Shown here: positions 15,740-24,266 of the stretch, piece by piece | How positions within the stretch are numbered: position 1 is the stretch's first letter | Layout: each line of letters begins with the position of its first letter | Origin: Arthrobacter ipis | Lineage (GTDB): Bacteria > Actinomycetota > Actinomycetes > Actinomycetales > Micrococcaceae | Reading direction: 5' to 3' | DNA: 59,760 bases | NCBI RefSeq assembly: GCF_014694315.1 | Contig: NZ_JAAOXD010000009.1 | Span: 223,632 to 283,391, forward strand | Position numbers and translations under genes: made by a program | The notes under the pieces: model-generated | Database searches by the model: none | What the model was told of the DNA's origin: nothing | What the model saw: the letters and a program-made list of their open reading frames with translations, nothing else

Positions 15740-16303
15740 ATGCGCAACCTGACCTTCGGCATGAACGTGAGCCTGGACGGCTACATCGCCGCGCCCGGCG
15801 ACGACCTCGGCTGGAGCGTACCGAGCGACGAGCTGTTCCAATGGTGGTCCAACCGGGTGGGGGCGACGGGCCTGGCGCTGTACGGGCGCAAACTGTGGGA
15901 GACGATGAGCTCCCACTGGCCGACCGCCGACCAGCAGCCTGGCGCCACACCGGCGCAGGTCGAGTTCGCCCGGCGGTGGCGGGACATGCCGAAGGTGGTG
16001 TTCTCCTCGACGACCAGCACCGTCGACTGGAATACCCGCCTGGTCACGAGCGACGCGGTCACCGAGATCACCCGGCTCAAGGCCGACGACGGCGGCCCCA
16101 TGGACATCGGCGGTGCCACACTCGCCGCGGCGGCCATGCGGGCCGGGCTGATCGACGAGTACGCGATCGTCACCCATCCGGTCCTGGTGGGCGGCGGCAC
16201 GCCGTTCTTCACAGCCCTGGACAACTGGGTGAACCTGAGCCTGGTCGAGACCCGGACGTTTCCCGACGGCGTGCTCCTGACCAGGTACGAGACCAGGCGC
16301 TGA
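15740..16303 (+). CDS. Dihydrofolate reductase-family (RibD C-terminal) protein
   Basis: A 187-residue soluble protein of the RibD C-terminal/DHFR fold, an NADPH-dependent reductase family. It opens with the typical MNVSLDGYIA strand, has LYGRKLWETM after the first loop, and the nucleotide-binding GGATLAAAAMRAGLIDEY. I start at ATG 15740, preceded by GGGAG. Stand-alone members like this are common in actinobacteria and seldom have a known substrate. A second family member lies 845 bp downstream on the same strand. Confidence 0.85.
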   Translation: MRNLTFGMNVSLDGYIAAPGDDLGWSVPSDELFQWWSNRVGATGLALYGRKLWETMSSHWPTADQQPGATPAQVEFARRWRDMPKVVFSSTTSTVDWNTRLVTSDAVTEITRLKADDGGPMDIGGATLAAAAMRAGLIDEYAIVTHPVLVGGGTPFFTALDNWVNLSLVETRTFPDGVLLTRYETRR

Positions 16304-16501
16304 GTGCCCGACGTCGAATCAGCGCGGGCTTCAGGCCACCCAAGGATCTCGGGGCCCTGTGTTCCGAGCGATCGTGACGTTCCTGCCGAATCCGTTCTTC
16401 ACCACAGAAGATCCACCCGGATGCCGTTCCCTTCGCGGAGACGTCAATGCTCGTTTATCTCTTGATTGATTTCCACGTTGCATTCGTGGATGGTTTGCTC
16501 C

Positions 16502-16843
16502 ATGAGCCGGGGGAAGCCAATCGCGTTGTCGTTGATATGTACTTCGTTGGTGCTTGCGGGGGTTCTCGCCGCTGTGAGGTTATGGAATGTCCATCAACAG
16601 ACGTCGGACTGGGCCCTTTCGCCGAAGGAAGTGCCCTCCAAAGTGCAATTTGCCGACCGCGAATATAATTGCGGTCCCGATGCCAAGCCCGCCGAGCACG
16701 ATATGACCGGCCTGACCTCCCAGGGTAGGACAGCGGGAGGGGCTGAGATATTTGCGCAGTCACCTTCTGCTGAAGCTAGAGTCTTCATTATCGTGCGAAC
16801 GAATCAGGGCACTTTCGGGTGCGATCTAATGGGCGGACCGTAG
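16502..16843 (+). CDS. Small secreted or membrane-anchored protein, unknown
   Basis: A 113-residue protein with a basic start (MSRGK) and one hydrophobic helix (IALSLICTSLVLAGVLAAV, about residues 6-24), then a soluble part with two Cys (EYNCGPDAK and TFGCDLMGGP) that may pair outside the cell. No good ribosome site was found, and an upstream ATG at 16466 is possible. Not recognised. Confidence 0.4.
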   Translation: MSRGKPIALSLICTSLVLAGVLAAVRLWNVHQQTSDWALSPKEVPSKVQFADREYNCGPDAKPAEHDMTGLTSQGRTAGGAEIFAQSPSAEARVFIIVRTNQGTFGCDLMGGP

Positions 16844-17147
16844 GCCAAGCGTCTGACCCTGAAATTTGGCCCAATGGGGTAGGGCATCCTCATCCACGAA
16901 GCTCATCGGTGCCGGCTTCGATGGGCCAACTGCAAGCAAAGGAGCGTCCGTACTCTCGAGTTCGCCTGTTGTCGGCTTCATCCCATAGATCGGACCGCCG
17001 TCGGCCAGCAGCTCGCCCTTGCACCTGGAGGGAGACCATCCGCGACCAGCCGCTGAAGGCGGTCGGCGCAGATGCCATCACGTGCTAGTATCCCCAGAAC
17101 CGCAACACACGACCGCGTGCAAGTCGCAATTACTCAGGAGGTTCGCT

Positions 17148-17753
17148 GTGCCGGACACCACCTGCCACATGTCGATCTCGCTTGACGGCTTCGTCGCCGG
17201 GCCGGACCAGAGCCGGGAAGACCCCCTAGGCAAGCGGGGGCGGGAGCTGCACGGCTGGCACATCGGCGACCCGCGAGCCAATGATGCCGACAAGGTCGCG
17301 AACGAATGGCTCATGCGCCCGCGGGGCGCGTATGTGATGGGTCGGAACATGTTCGGCCCGATCCGCGGGGACTGGGATGAGGAATGGGCGGGGTGGTGGG
17401 GCCCCGAACCGCCATACCACGCGCCGGTGTTCGTGCTGACCCATCACGGACACGACCCGATCCAGATGAGCGGCGGGACCACCTTCCACTTCGTCACCGA
17501 GGGCTTCGAAGCTGCGTACTCGGCAGCGTGCCAGGCCGCCGGGGACAAGGGCGTGGACATCGCCGGTGGGGCGTCGACCGTCCGCCAGGCACTGATCGCC
17601 GGCGTGATCGACGAGCTCACCCTCGACGTCGCACCGGTCCTGCTCGGTTCGGGCGAGCGCATCTTCGACGGGGTTGAATCCTTCGGCTTCGAACCCGCCG
17701 AGGTGCTCCACTCACCGCTGGCCACCCACATCCGCTATCGCCGCGTTAGCTAG
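17148..17753 (+). CDS. Dihydrofolate reductase-family (RibD C-terminal) protein
   Basis: A 201-residue RibD-C/DHFR-fold reductase. It has MSISLDGFVAGPDQS near the N-terminus, YVMGRNMFGP, and the binding motif DIAGGASTVRQALIAGVIDE followed by LTLDVAPVLLGSGERIF. The GTG at 17148 is chosen because CAGGAGG lies 6 bases upstream. It belongs to a subgroup distinct from the gene at 15740 (longer central insert with EEWAGWWGPEPPYH). Substrate unknown. Confidence 0.85.
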   Translation: MPDTTCHMSISLDGFVAGPDQSREDPLGKRGRELHGWHIGDPRANDADKVANEWLMRPRGAYVMGRNMFGPIRGDWDEEWAGWWGPEPPYHAPVFVLTHHGHDPIQMSGGTTFHFVTEGFEAAYSAACQAAGDKGVDIAGGASTVRQALIAGVIDELTLDVAPVLLGSGERIFDGVESFGFEPAEVLHSPLATHIRYRRVS

Positions 17754-17761
17754 ATCCACAG

Positions 17762-18172
17762 ACGCTGCCAGCTCCCCGCCCAGCAGGACGGTCAATCAAC
17801 CGCCGAGTCCGGGGATTCATCCGCAGCGACACCACTGCCATCCCGTTGCACACCGTCCTAGCCGTCGCACCCTTCGGGGCGCGGTAGATGGGTATCTTCC
17901 TGGGCCCCTTCAATGACGATGGTTCCCGCCAGGCCGCCAAACGGCTGGTGGCCCTGGGTGTCGCGTCCGCTGTACCCACTGCCCTCTCTGGCTGGGCGCA
18001 ATGGATCACCAAGGACCGGCCGATAAAGCGTGTTGGTATTATGCACGCGGCCAGCAACGCCGCTGCCACCACCGTCTACCTCGCCTCGTGGGCAGCCCCG
18101 GAACGCGGCCACCACGAACTTGGCATATGCCGGCTGCGGCCCAGCCACGAGGATCACCCGGCCGGGACCTAG
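17762..18172 (+). pseudogene. Broken DUF2231-like membrane gene
   Basis: One frame reads through a single stop (TAG 17885-17887) as a DUF2231-type four-helix membrane protein. It has INRRVRGFIRSD, then PLHTVLAVAPFGAR-stop-MGIFLGPF, RLVALGVASAVPTALSGWAQW, and RVGIMHAASNAAATTVYLAS, the family's 'HxxxN' helix. The last about 25 codons lose similarity, so the 3' end has also drifted. No intact start is seen upstream. I call it a decaying gene and do not infer a function. Confidence 0.5.
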
Positions 18173-18510
18173 CTGGCGGGGTCGTAGTGGAAAGCGCGCA
18201 CCTCCTGCGCGCAGCGGCAGGCGACCGCGATCTTCGCGGCCCACTGCAAGGCCCCATCGTACGAGGGCAGCTCCAGCACCGCGTAGCCGCCTTCGAGCTG
18301 CGTCGTCTGCGGGTAGGTGCCCTCGCTCACGGTCCCATCGCCGGCGACCATGACAGGCGGGATGCTCTCATCGATGCCGCCGCCGAACACCCAGACGCCG
18401 GCGTCCTTCGCCTCCTGAACGACCGCGTGCGACGCATCCCAGACGGCCTGCAGGTCGTCGTTAGGCAAGACCATGGCGGCACTCGGAAACGAGATCAGAT
18501 ACTTGGTCAT
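18169..18510 (-). CDS. YciI/DGPF-family protein
   Basis: A 113-residue soluble protein of the YciI/YCII-related ferredoxin-like fold. It opens with the MTKYLISF strand and carries GVWVFGGGID, the DGTVSEGTYPQTTQLEGGYA region (relatives often have DGPFaEtKE-GG) and the conserved helix LQWAAKI followed by VRAFHYDPAS. GAAGGAG lies about 8 bases before the ATG at 18510. Such small proteins often sit beside ECF sigma factors of the SigJ type. Biochemical role unknown. Confidence 0.8.
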   Translation of the reverse strand: MTKYLISFPSAAMVLPNDDLQAVWDASHAVVQEAKDAGVWVFGGGIDESIPPVMVAGDGTVSEGTYPQTTQLEGGYAVLELPSYDGALQWAAKIAVACRCAQEVRAFHYDPAS

Positions 18511-18653
18511 CGCGTCGGCTCCTTCTCGCACAGCAGGGGATCGCATTCATCCTCGCCGATGCCATCGCGCCGTGCCAAGGCCTCCGCGGTCCCCCAATCC
18601 CGGCACCCCCTCACTGGAGCTCGTTGCCACCGCCGAGGAACCGGAACTAGACC

Positions 18654-19718
18654 TTAAAACGCGTAGCGGATGCGGCAGTAGGGAGCGATCTTTTCAATAA
18701 GCGCGGTCAGTTGCCGCAGGTAGCCCGCCTTGGCTCTTGAACGGTAGCGGACGTTAGTGAAGCCGTTGGACGAGACCTTCGATTCCTGCAGGTCCGGACG
18801 CCACAGCACGTTCTCCGCCTGCGGATGCCACCCTAGGTTGACCTCGTGGAGCCCCTCGTTGTGGGTCAGGAAGATCACTTCTGCCGCGAGTTGGGCCTTT
18901 GCGGCGTCTGACAGGGTGGCATCGAGTTGGCGCAGCAGCTGCTCCCAATCGCTGAGCCAGGTGTCCGTAATGACGACGGGCGAGAAGTTCACGTGCACCT
19001 CATAGCCGGCATCCACGAAATCGTTGATTGCAGCCATGCGTTCAGCCACCGGCGACGTGCGAACGTCAATCGACTTGGCCAAATCCGCGGGCATGAGGGA
19101 AAAGCGGATCCTGGTGTGACCGCCGTGGTCCCAGTCGAGCATTGCCTGGTTCACGTACTTGGTGGCGAAGGACAGCTTGGCCGTCGGCAGGTCGCGGAAG
19201 AGCGTGACGAGGTCCTCCACGTTGTCGCTGATCAGCGCATCGACGGAGCAGTCGCTGTTTTCACCGATGTCGTAGACCCAGAGTTCCGGGTCGCACTGGT
19301 TGGGCTCCAGCTTCATGCCCTGGCGTGTGGCGTGACGTTCAAGCGCCCCGGAAATCTGGTCGATGTTGGCGAACACAGTTACGGGGTTGCTGTACCCCTT
19401 GTGCCGGGGAACGTAGCAGTAGGCGCATGCCATGGCGCAGCCGTTCGCGGTGGAAGGGGCAATGAAGTCCGCGGACCGGCCGTTCGGCTTGACGGTCAGC
19501 GCTTTCTTTACGCCTAGGACCAGGGCCTCCGTCTTGATCCGGGACCAGCGCGGCACGTTCGTTTCATCACCATGCACCTCCGGGATGTTCCAGTGGTTGT
19601 CGACAAGCACGACGTCGGCATCCGGCCAGCGTTCGACGATCTCCTTGCCCCTGGGCAGCTCCAGTGCAGCACTTTGCGCATAGATGCGCCGGATCTGCAG
19701 CAGCCGGTTGAATTCCAT
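18654..19718 (-). CDS. Spore photoproduct lyase family radical SAM protein
   Basis: A 354-residue radical SAM protein. The cluster motif CAMACAYC (Cys94, 98, 101; CxxxCxxC) is followed by YVPRHKGYSNPVTVF, and the C-terminus ends in CRIRYAF like spore photoproduct lyases. Characterised members repair thymine dimers of spores using SAM and a [4Fe-4S] cluster. Arthrobacter-type bacteria do not sporulate, so the substrate here may be another DNA lesion or another reaction. The start at ATG 19718 has GGGAG upstream. It lies 100 bp from, and on the same strand as, the DinB gene, consistent with a DNA-damage role. Confidence 0.88.
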   Translation of the reverse strand: MEFNRLLQIRRIYAQSAALELPRGKEIVERWPDADVVLVDNHWNIPEVHGDETNVPRWSRIKTEALVLGVKKALTVKPNGRSADFIAPSTANGCAMACAYCYVPRHKGYSNPVTVFANIDQISGALERHATRQGMKLEPNQCDPELWVYDIGENSDCSVDALISDNVEDLVTLFRDLPTAKLSFATKYVNQAMLDWDHGGHTRIRFSLMPADLAKSIDVRTSPVAERMAAINDFVDAGYEVHVNFSPVVITDTWLSDWEQLLRQLDATLSDAAKAQLAAEVIFLTHNEGLHEVNLGWHPQAENVLWRPDLQESKVSSNGFTNVRYRSRAKAGYLRQLTALIEKIAPYCRIRYAF

Positions 19719-19826
19719 ACTTTCATTCTCCCAAGGCGCCAAAGATGCCGTTGGCCGTTAAGCCCACGGCATCTGTTTCTTCCACGAAGCGGTTCATCCG
19801 CGCCAGTAAGGAAGGGAGCGACGCCG

Positions 19827-20900
19827 TCACCAACCGCCGCGCGTGGGCGTATGTCCCTTTCGGGCATCGTCGGGCATAGGCATTTCGGCCCGCAGGCCCA
19901 GGAGCCGGATTGGACGGTCCGCCTCGATTCCGGCTGCGAGGTCAAGGACCCGCGCGAGGATTTCGTTCCGGTCGAATGTCTCGGGAATCTTTTTCGCGTG
20001 GGTCTTGGTGAAGAACGGTGCGTACCGAACCTTGAGCGTCAGCCCAACCACGGGCCGCCCTTCGGCCACAACATCCTCTAGGACACGCGCGGTCAGCTCC
20101 CTCACGGCGTCGTCCACCTGGGCGAGCTCGGTCAGGTCGTGCTGGAAGGTGGTCTCCCGGCTATGCCCGCGGGCAACCCAGGGGGTGTCGTCCACAACGC
20201 TGGCGCCGTCCCCGCGTCCGAGCTCCGCGTACCAGGGACCCATCCTGGGGCCGAACTCCGGGACCAGGTCTTGAGGGTCGGTCGCGGCGAGCTCGGCGAC
20301 TGTGTTGATGCCGAGTTTGGCCAGGCGGCCCGACACTTTGGTTCCGACGCCCCACAGGTCCTTGGTGGGCCGACCGCCCATGACGTCGAGCCAGTTCCCG
20401 GAGGTGAGACGGAAGACCCCGGCCGGCTTGCCGAAACCGGTAGCGACCTTGGCTCGGACCAGGGTGTCGCCGATGCCCACGCTGCAATGCAGCTGGGTTC
20501 GCTTCAGAACTGCCGCCTGCACCTGCCGGGCGTAGGCTTCCGGATTCTCAGTCTCAGTGCCCACAAAGGCTTCATCCCAACCCAGCACCTGCACGGTGGC
20601 GCCGGGTTGCGAGCGCAGGGTAGCCATCACTGTTTCAGACGCCGCGAGGTAAGCCTCCTGGTCGACGGGGAGAATCACAGCATCCGGAACTTTCCGGGCC
20701 GCAATGCGCAAGGGCATTCCGGACCCCACACCGAACGCCCTGGCTTCATAGGATGCGGTGGACACCACAGCTCGCTCCGTGGGGTCGCCCCGGCCGCCGA
20801 CAATGATCGGCTTGCCCGCAAGCTCCGGCCGCCGGAGCACCTCGACCGCCGCGATGAACTGGTCGAGATCGACGTGCAGCACCCACCGGATTCCGCTCAC
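19827..20900 (-). CDS. dinB: DNA polymerase IV, DinB2-like
   Basis: A 357-residue Y-family polymerase for translesion synthesis. Catalytic residues are present: Asp11 in VLHVDLDQF and Asp109-Glu110 in LGWDEAF. SYEARAFGVGSGMPL (near residues 50-64) is the fingers motif. The steric-gate position, normally Phe or Tyr (CFF in E. coli DinB), is Ile16 here (QFI). Mycobacterium DinB2 has Leu at this position and incorporates ribonucleotides. No C-terminal beta-clamp peptide was recognised in the Arg/Gly-rich tail. I prefer GTG 20900 over an earlier TTG. Confidence 0.92.
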   Translation of the reverse strand: MSGIRWVLHVDLDQFIAAVEVLRRPELAGKPIIVGGRGDPTERAVVSTASYEARAFGVGSGMPLRIAARKVPDAVILPVDQEAYLAASETVMATLRSQPGATVQVLGWDEAFVGTETENPEAYARQVQAAVLKRTQLHCSVGIGDTLVRAKVATGFGKPAGVFRLTSGNWLDVMGGRPTKDLWGVGTKVSGRLAKLGINTVAELAATDPQDLVPEFGPRMGPWYAELGRGDGASVVDDTPWVARGHSRETTFQHDLTELAQVDDAVRELTARVLEDVVAEGRPVVGLTLKVRYAPFFTKTHAKKIPETFDRNEILARVLDLAAGIEADRPIRLLGLRAEMPMPDDARKGHTPTRGGW

Positions 20901-21061
20901 GCCACCAGTCTGCCCCAAACATGCCTGTCAAGCACCATGGCTGCAGGCCGCAGCGACCAAGGAACCGCGCAGCTAAAGCTCACCGCGAACCGCGCGGAGT
21001 TGCGCACGGCGGCCCTGCAAATAGGGCTCAATGTCCGAAACACGCCCACCACTACCGGCCC

Positions 21062-23551
21062 CTATTTGTCCGCGAGGGCCGACAGCACCGTCCCCGCGCC
21101 ACCGTCCACAACGACGCGCTGCCCCTCGGCCAGAATGCCCGTGCCTGTGCCGGTCCCCATGACGGCCGGGATTCCGTACTCCCTCGCCACTATCGCCGCG
21201 TGGGAGCCAAGCCCTCCCATGTCCACCACGACGGCGGCTGCCCGCTGGAAAAGCGGCGTCCAGGAAGGATTGGTGTACGGGCAGACGAGCACGTCACCGC
21301 TGCGCAGCCGGCCAAACTCCTCCGGTCCCCTGATGATCGTCACCGGCCCCTCGGCGCGGCCGCGGCTGGCCGGCGTGCCGGAGACCAGAACGCCGGCAGC
21401 ACGGCGGCGGTTCCTGAACAGCAGTGCCGTGTCCAGCAGCGGAATCCCCTCGAGTTCGCGGCGCTTGGCCGCCCTTGCCTGCACCAGCGGCCGGTAACGC
21501 TGCCGGACGGAAGGCGGCAGCGCACCGCCGTCGTCCGTTATGGCCTCCAGTTCCTCAAACCGCAGGTGGTAGACGTCCTTGGCGTCGTCAATCACGCCGG
21601 CGGCGACGAGGCGCCGGCCCAGCTCATGGTACGCGCGGCGCATGGGCGGGATGACCTTGGTGGCGTAGAAATGGCTGTCCTCGCGGAACGCCATGCCCGC
21701 CCGGGCGTCTTCGACGGCGGCCAGCACCTGCCGCCGGACCGGCCCGAAGCGGAGGAGCGGATGTCGCTTCAGCGCTGCCAGCGCCGCGCCGGTCTGGTCG
21801 GCAGCGCGGGGCCGCTGGCCCAGCAGTGCCTTGACCAACAGCAGCACCACCCCGGGGGCGTCGGACCAGGTGGGTGAACTGCTGAGCACCACGCTTACCG
21901 TTTCACGGTTCCCGTATTCGCGCAGGAACCCGGTGAGCGCCTCACGGAAGGCGGCGTGCGCCGGCTCCTCCTCCACAAGCCGAAGAAGAGCGGACGTTTC
22001 GGATGATGCAAAGGCCGTGGCCAGCCCCGGATCCGCCCGGACCATCGTAGCCAGCTGCTCCAGGGCCCGGTTCGCCTGGCTTGTCCTGGTTTCCGCGCCC
22101 GCGATCAGGGCGGACGCCAGCTTCAGGTGTCCCAGCAGCAGGAGCATCAGGCGCAGTCTGAGCATGGGCACGAAGATGCCGGGCAGGTAGGAGCTGCGCA
22201 GCTCGGTGATGCCCCGCATGGTGGCGAAGCACTCCCGCCCCACGCCGACAACCTCTGACCAGCGCAAGGACTCCGTGTCCCGCCCGTTGAGCCGCTGCAC
22301 CTGTTCCAGAAAGGTGATGAATCGGGAATCGCTCTTCCAGGCGGCCATATTGAACTGCCTCGCACGGCGGGCCAGGGTCAGCGGTGCAGCCAGGGTGCGG
22401 ACTGTGAGGCGCGGGACCGGCGGCACCAGCTGGACCACCACCCCGTCCTCCTCCGGCAGCAGTTCCTCGACCGCAGGGAAGCGCACCCCCACGCTTCCGG
22501 CCATCGTTTGCAGCATGGCCAGGATCCCCTGCTTCATCCAGCCGGACACGTCCAGGGGGTAGGGGCGTTCCTGGAACATTTCGATGAAGAACGGCCCCAC
22601 CCGCCGCTGGATGGCGTTGAGCCGGAGCGGCTGGGGCGGCAGCGCCGTCATGGGCCGCGACTGAAGGACATGGATCCGGCCGCCGGCCAGCGCCCATTCG
22701 ATATCCTGCGGCCGGCCGAAGTGCTCCTGCGCCCTGCGGGCCAGGTCAGCCAGCTCCCGCAGCTGGGCCGGGGCCAGGCAGGGAACCGGGCTGCGGCTGC
22801 CGGCCTGTTCCCTCGTCCCGCCGCCTGGGACCGGGCTGATCACCACCTCGCCGCCGCCGGGAACGAAGCTGCGGATCTTCCCCGTGCGGGTCAGCAGATA
22901 GCGCTCCGGTGTCACCCTCCCCGACACCACCGCCTCCCCCAGGCCCGGGCTGGCGTCCACAACGATCTCACCGCGCTCACCCGTGACCGGGTTCGCCGAG
23001 AACATGACGCCCGCTGCATCGGCTGGCACCATCTTTTGAACGACGACGGCGATCGACACCTCCCGGGGGTCGATCCCCTGCCGCCGCCGGTAGGCAATGG
23101 CCCGGTCGGTCCAGAGGGACGCCCAGCAGTCGGTGACCGCTTTGGCCACCGCCTCCTCGCCGACGACGTTCAGGAACGTATCCTGCTGGCCGGCGAACGC
23201 TGCCCCCGGCAGGTCCTCCGCGGTGGCGCTGGAACGGACCGCTACAGCGCCGCCGCCCAGAGCCGTGTACGCCTCGCCGATCTCCGCCCGCAAAGCGGCG
23301 GGCATGCCAAAGCGGGCGAACAGTGCGCGGAGGCCGCCGCCGTCGTCCGTGTTCTCATCAAGGCCCTCCGTGGCCGCCCCGAGCCCTGTATCGGCTAGGA
23401 GCGAACGGTAGGCGTCTGTGGTGATGACGAATCCCGGAGGCACGGGAAACCCGTGCCGCAGCAGTTCACCCAGGGCCGCACCCTTTCCGCCGGCGGCCCC
23501 AAGGTCTTCCCTGCCGAAACCACCGAGGGGTCCGGTTGTCCTTCGTGTCAT
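21062..23551 (-). CDS. PEP-utilising enzyme, rifampicin phosphotransferase-like layout
   Basis: An 829-residue protein with the ATP-grasp pyruvate/phosphate dikinase N-domain (GGKGAALGELLRHGFPVPPG, AVRSSATAEDLPGAAFAGQQ, VQKMVPADAAGVMFSANPVTG, DIEWALAGGRIHVLQSRP, to about residue 310). A divergent central region of about 390 residues follows, then a C-terminal phosphohistidine swivel domain (GGLGSHAAIVAREYGIPAV, His about 784). The PEP-binding barrel of PEP synthase is absent. This three-part order is that of rifampicin phosphotransferase, which uses ATP to phosphorylate rifamycins, and of several uncharacterised relatives. The start at ATG 23551 has GAGGAG 7 bases upstream. Substrate not established. 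Confidence 0.85.
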   Translation of the reverse strand: MTRRTTGPLGGFGREDLGAAGGKGAALGELLRHGFPVPPGFVITTDAYRSLLADTGLGAATEGLDENTDDGGGLRALFARFGMPAALRAEIGEAYTALGGGAVAVRSSATAEDLPGAAFAGQQDTFLNVVGEEAVAKAVTDCWASLWTDRAIAYRRRQGIDPREVSIAVVVQKMVPADAAGVMFSANPVTGERGEIVVDASPGLGEAVVSGRVTPERYLLTRTGKIRSFVPGGGEVVISPVPGGGTREQAGSRSPVPCLAPAQLRELADLARRAQEHFGRPQDIEWALAGGRIHVLQSRPMTALPPQPLRLNAIQRRVGPFFIEMFQERPYPLDVSGWMKQGILAMLQTMAGSVGVRFPAVEELLPEEDGVVVQLVPPVPRLTVRTLAAPLTLARRARQFNMAAWKSDSRFITFLEQVQRLNGRDTESLRWSEVVGVGRECFATMRGITELRSSYLPGIFVPMLRLRLMLLLLGHLKLASALIAGAETRTSQANRALEQLATMVRADPGLATAFASSETSALLRLVEEEPAHAAFREALTGFLREYGNRETVSVVLSSSPTWSDAPGVVLLLVKALLGQRPRAADQTGAALAALKRHPLLRFGPVRRQVLAAVEDARAGMAFREDSHFYATKVIPPMRRAYHELGRRLVAAGVIDDAKDVYHLRFEELEAITDDGGALPPSVRQRYRPLVQARAAKRRELEGIPLLDTALLFRNRRRAAGVLVSGTPASRGRAEGPVTIIRGPEEFGRLRSGDVLVCPYTNPSWTPLFQRAAAVVVDMGGLGSHAAIVAREYGIPAVMGTGTGTGILAEGQRVVVDGGAGTVLSALADK

Positions 23552-23969
23552 CCGAGGCTCCTCGTGGCGGGACGCTGGCGATCTGGCTGGCGGACGCCGC
23601 GTGGCCGCCCGGGCGTGTAAAAAGTACTCCACCGCCACATCCCGCGCATAGTGTTTGAGCACAAAAGGGCATCCGCCGCCGGGTTGCGCGACGTTACGGG
23701 CGCCTCTTGACCCCTCCGTGCATCGGGACCACACTCGTTACTGATTACCAATTTAGAGATTCGTAAATTCCTGTCGACACCTCACCCAGCGCCGTGGCCG
23801 GAACCGGACAGCGCAGTGTTGACGGGCCAGCGCCGTGATTGGGGGCCGGTGGGCATGAGTACGTAGGCTGTGCGCGTTTGGTGATTTCTGCACGTTCTGC
23901 GGCGCCGTGAGGCCTAAATCGGGCGGCCGCCATCAATTAATGTAGGGTCTCAAATCCGAGGAGCACATC
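23552..23969. other. Intergenic region without a convincing gene
   Basis: It holds the upstream region of the PEP-utilising enzyme and of the small gene at 23970. I looked for a rifamycin-associated element (a GGGGCTTGCGG-type palindrome) ahead of the enzyme and did not see one. AT-rich bases 23933-23945 could supply a -10 for the plus-strand gene. Confidence 0.3.
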
Positions 23970-24209
23970 ATGGGCCAAAGGCCGATTGTTCAGTGGTGGA
24001 ATGAGCTTGATGAGCCAACAAGGAAGTGGCTCGTTGAGAATCCCGGTTGCGTGGTTCTTCCGCGGACCGTGGCAAACGTGGTTCATCAGGTCTCAGGCGG
24101 CCACGTCGCCCAGGACCAGCACGGCGAACACCAGCTGTCGGCGGACGAACAGTCCTTCATCAGGGCGAAAAGCAAAGCCTCCGAGGTATCGGCCGGCAAA
24201 CGCCCGTGA
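23970..24209 (+). CDS. Small soluble protein, unknown function
   Basis: A 79-residue hydrophilic protein. GAGGAG lies about 6 bases before its ATG. Its N-terminal half (VQWWNELDEPTRKWLVENPG) looks like a short helical domain, and its C-terminal half is polar and likely disordered. No motif recognised. It stands alone between minus-strand genes. Confidence 0.5.
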   Translation: MGQRPIVQWWNELDEPTRKWLVENPGCVVLPRTVANVVHQVSGGHVAQDQHGEHQLSADEQSFIRAKSKASEVSAGKRP

Positions 24210-24266
24210 ATCCATAATTATCGAATGATCAGGCAGCGCAGGCGGCGGTGGACGGGTGGCGGAACG

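Noticed and set aside
23552..23750. Rifamycin-associated element upstream of the PEP-utilising enzyme
   Set aside because: No GGGGCTTGCGG-type palindrome was found in the upstream 200 bp.
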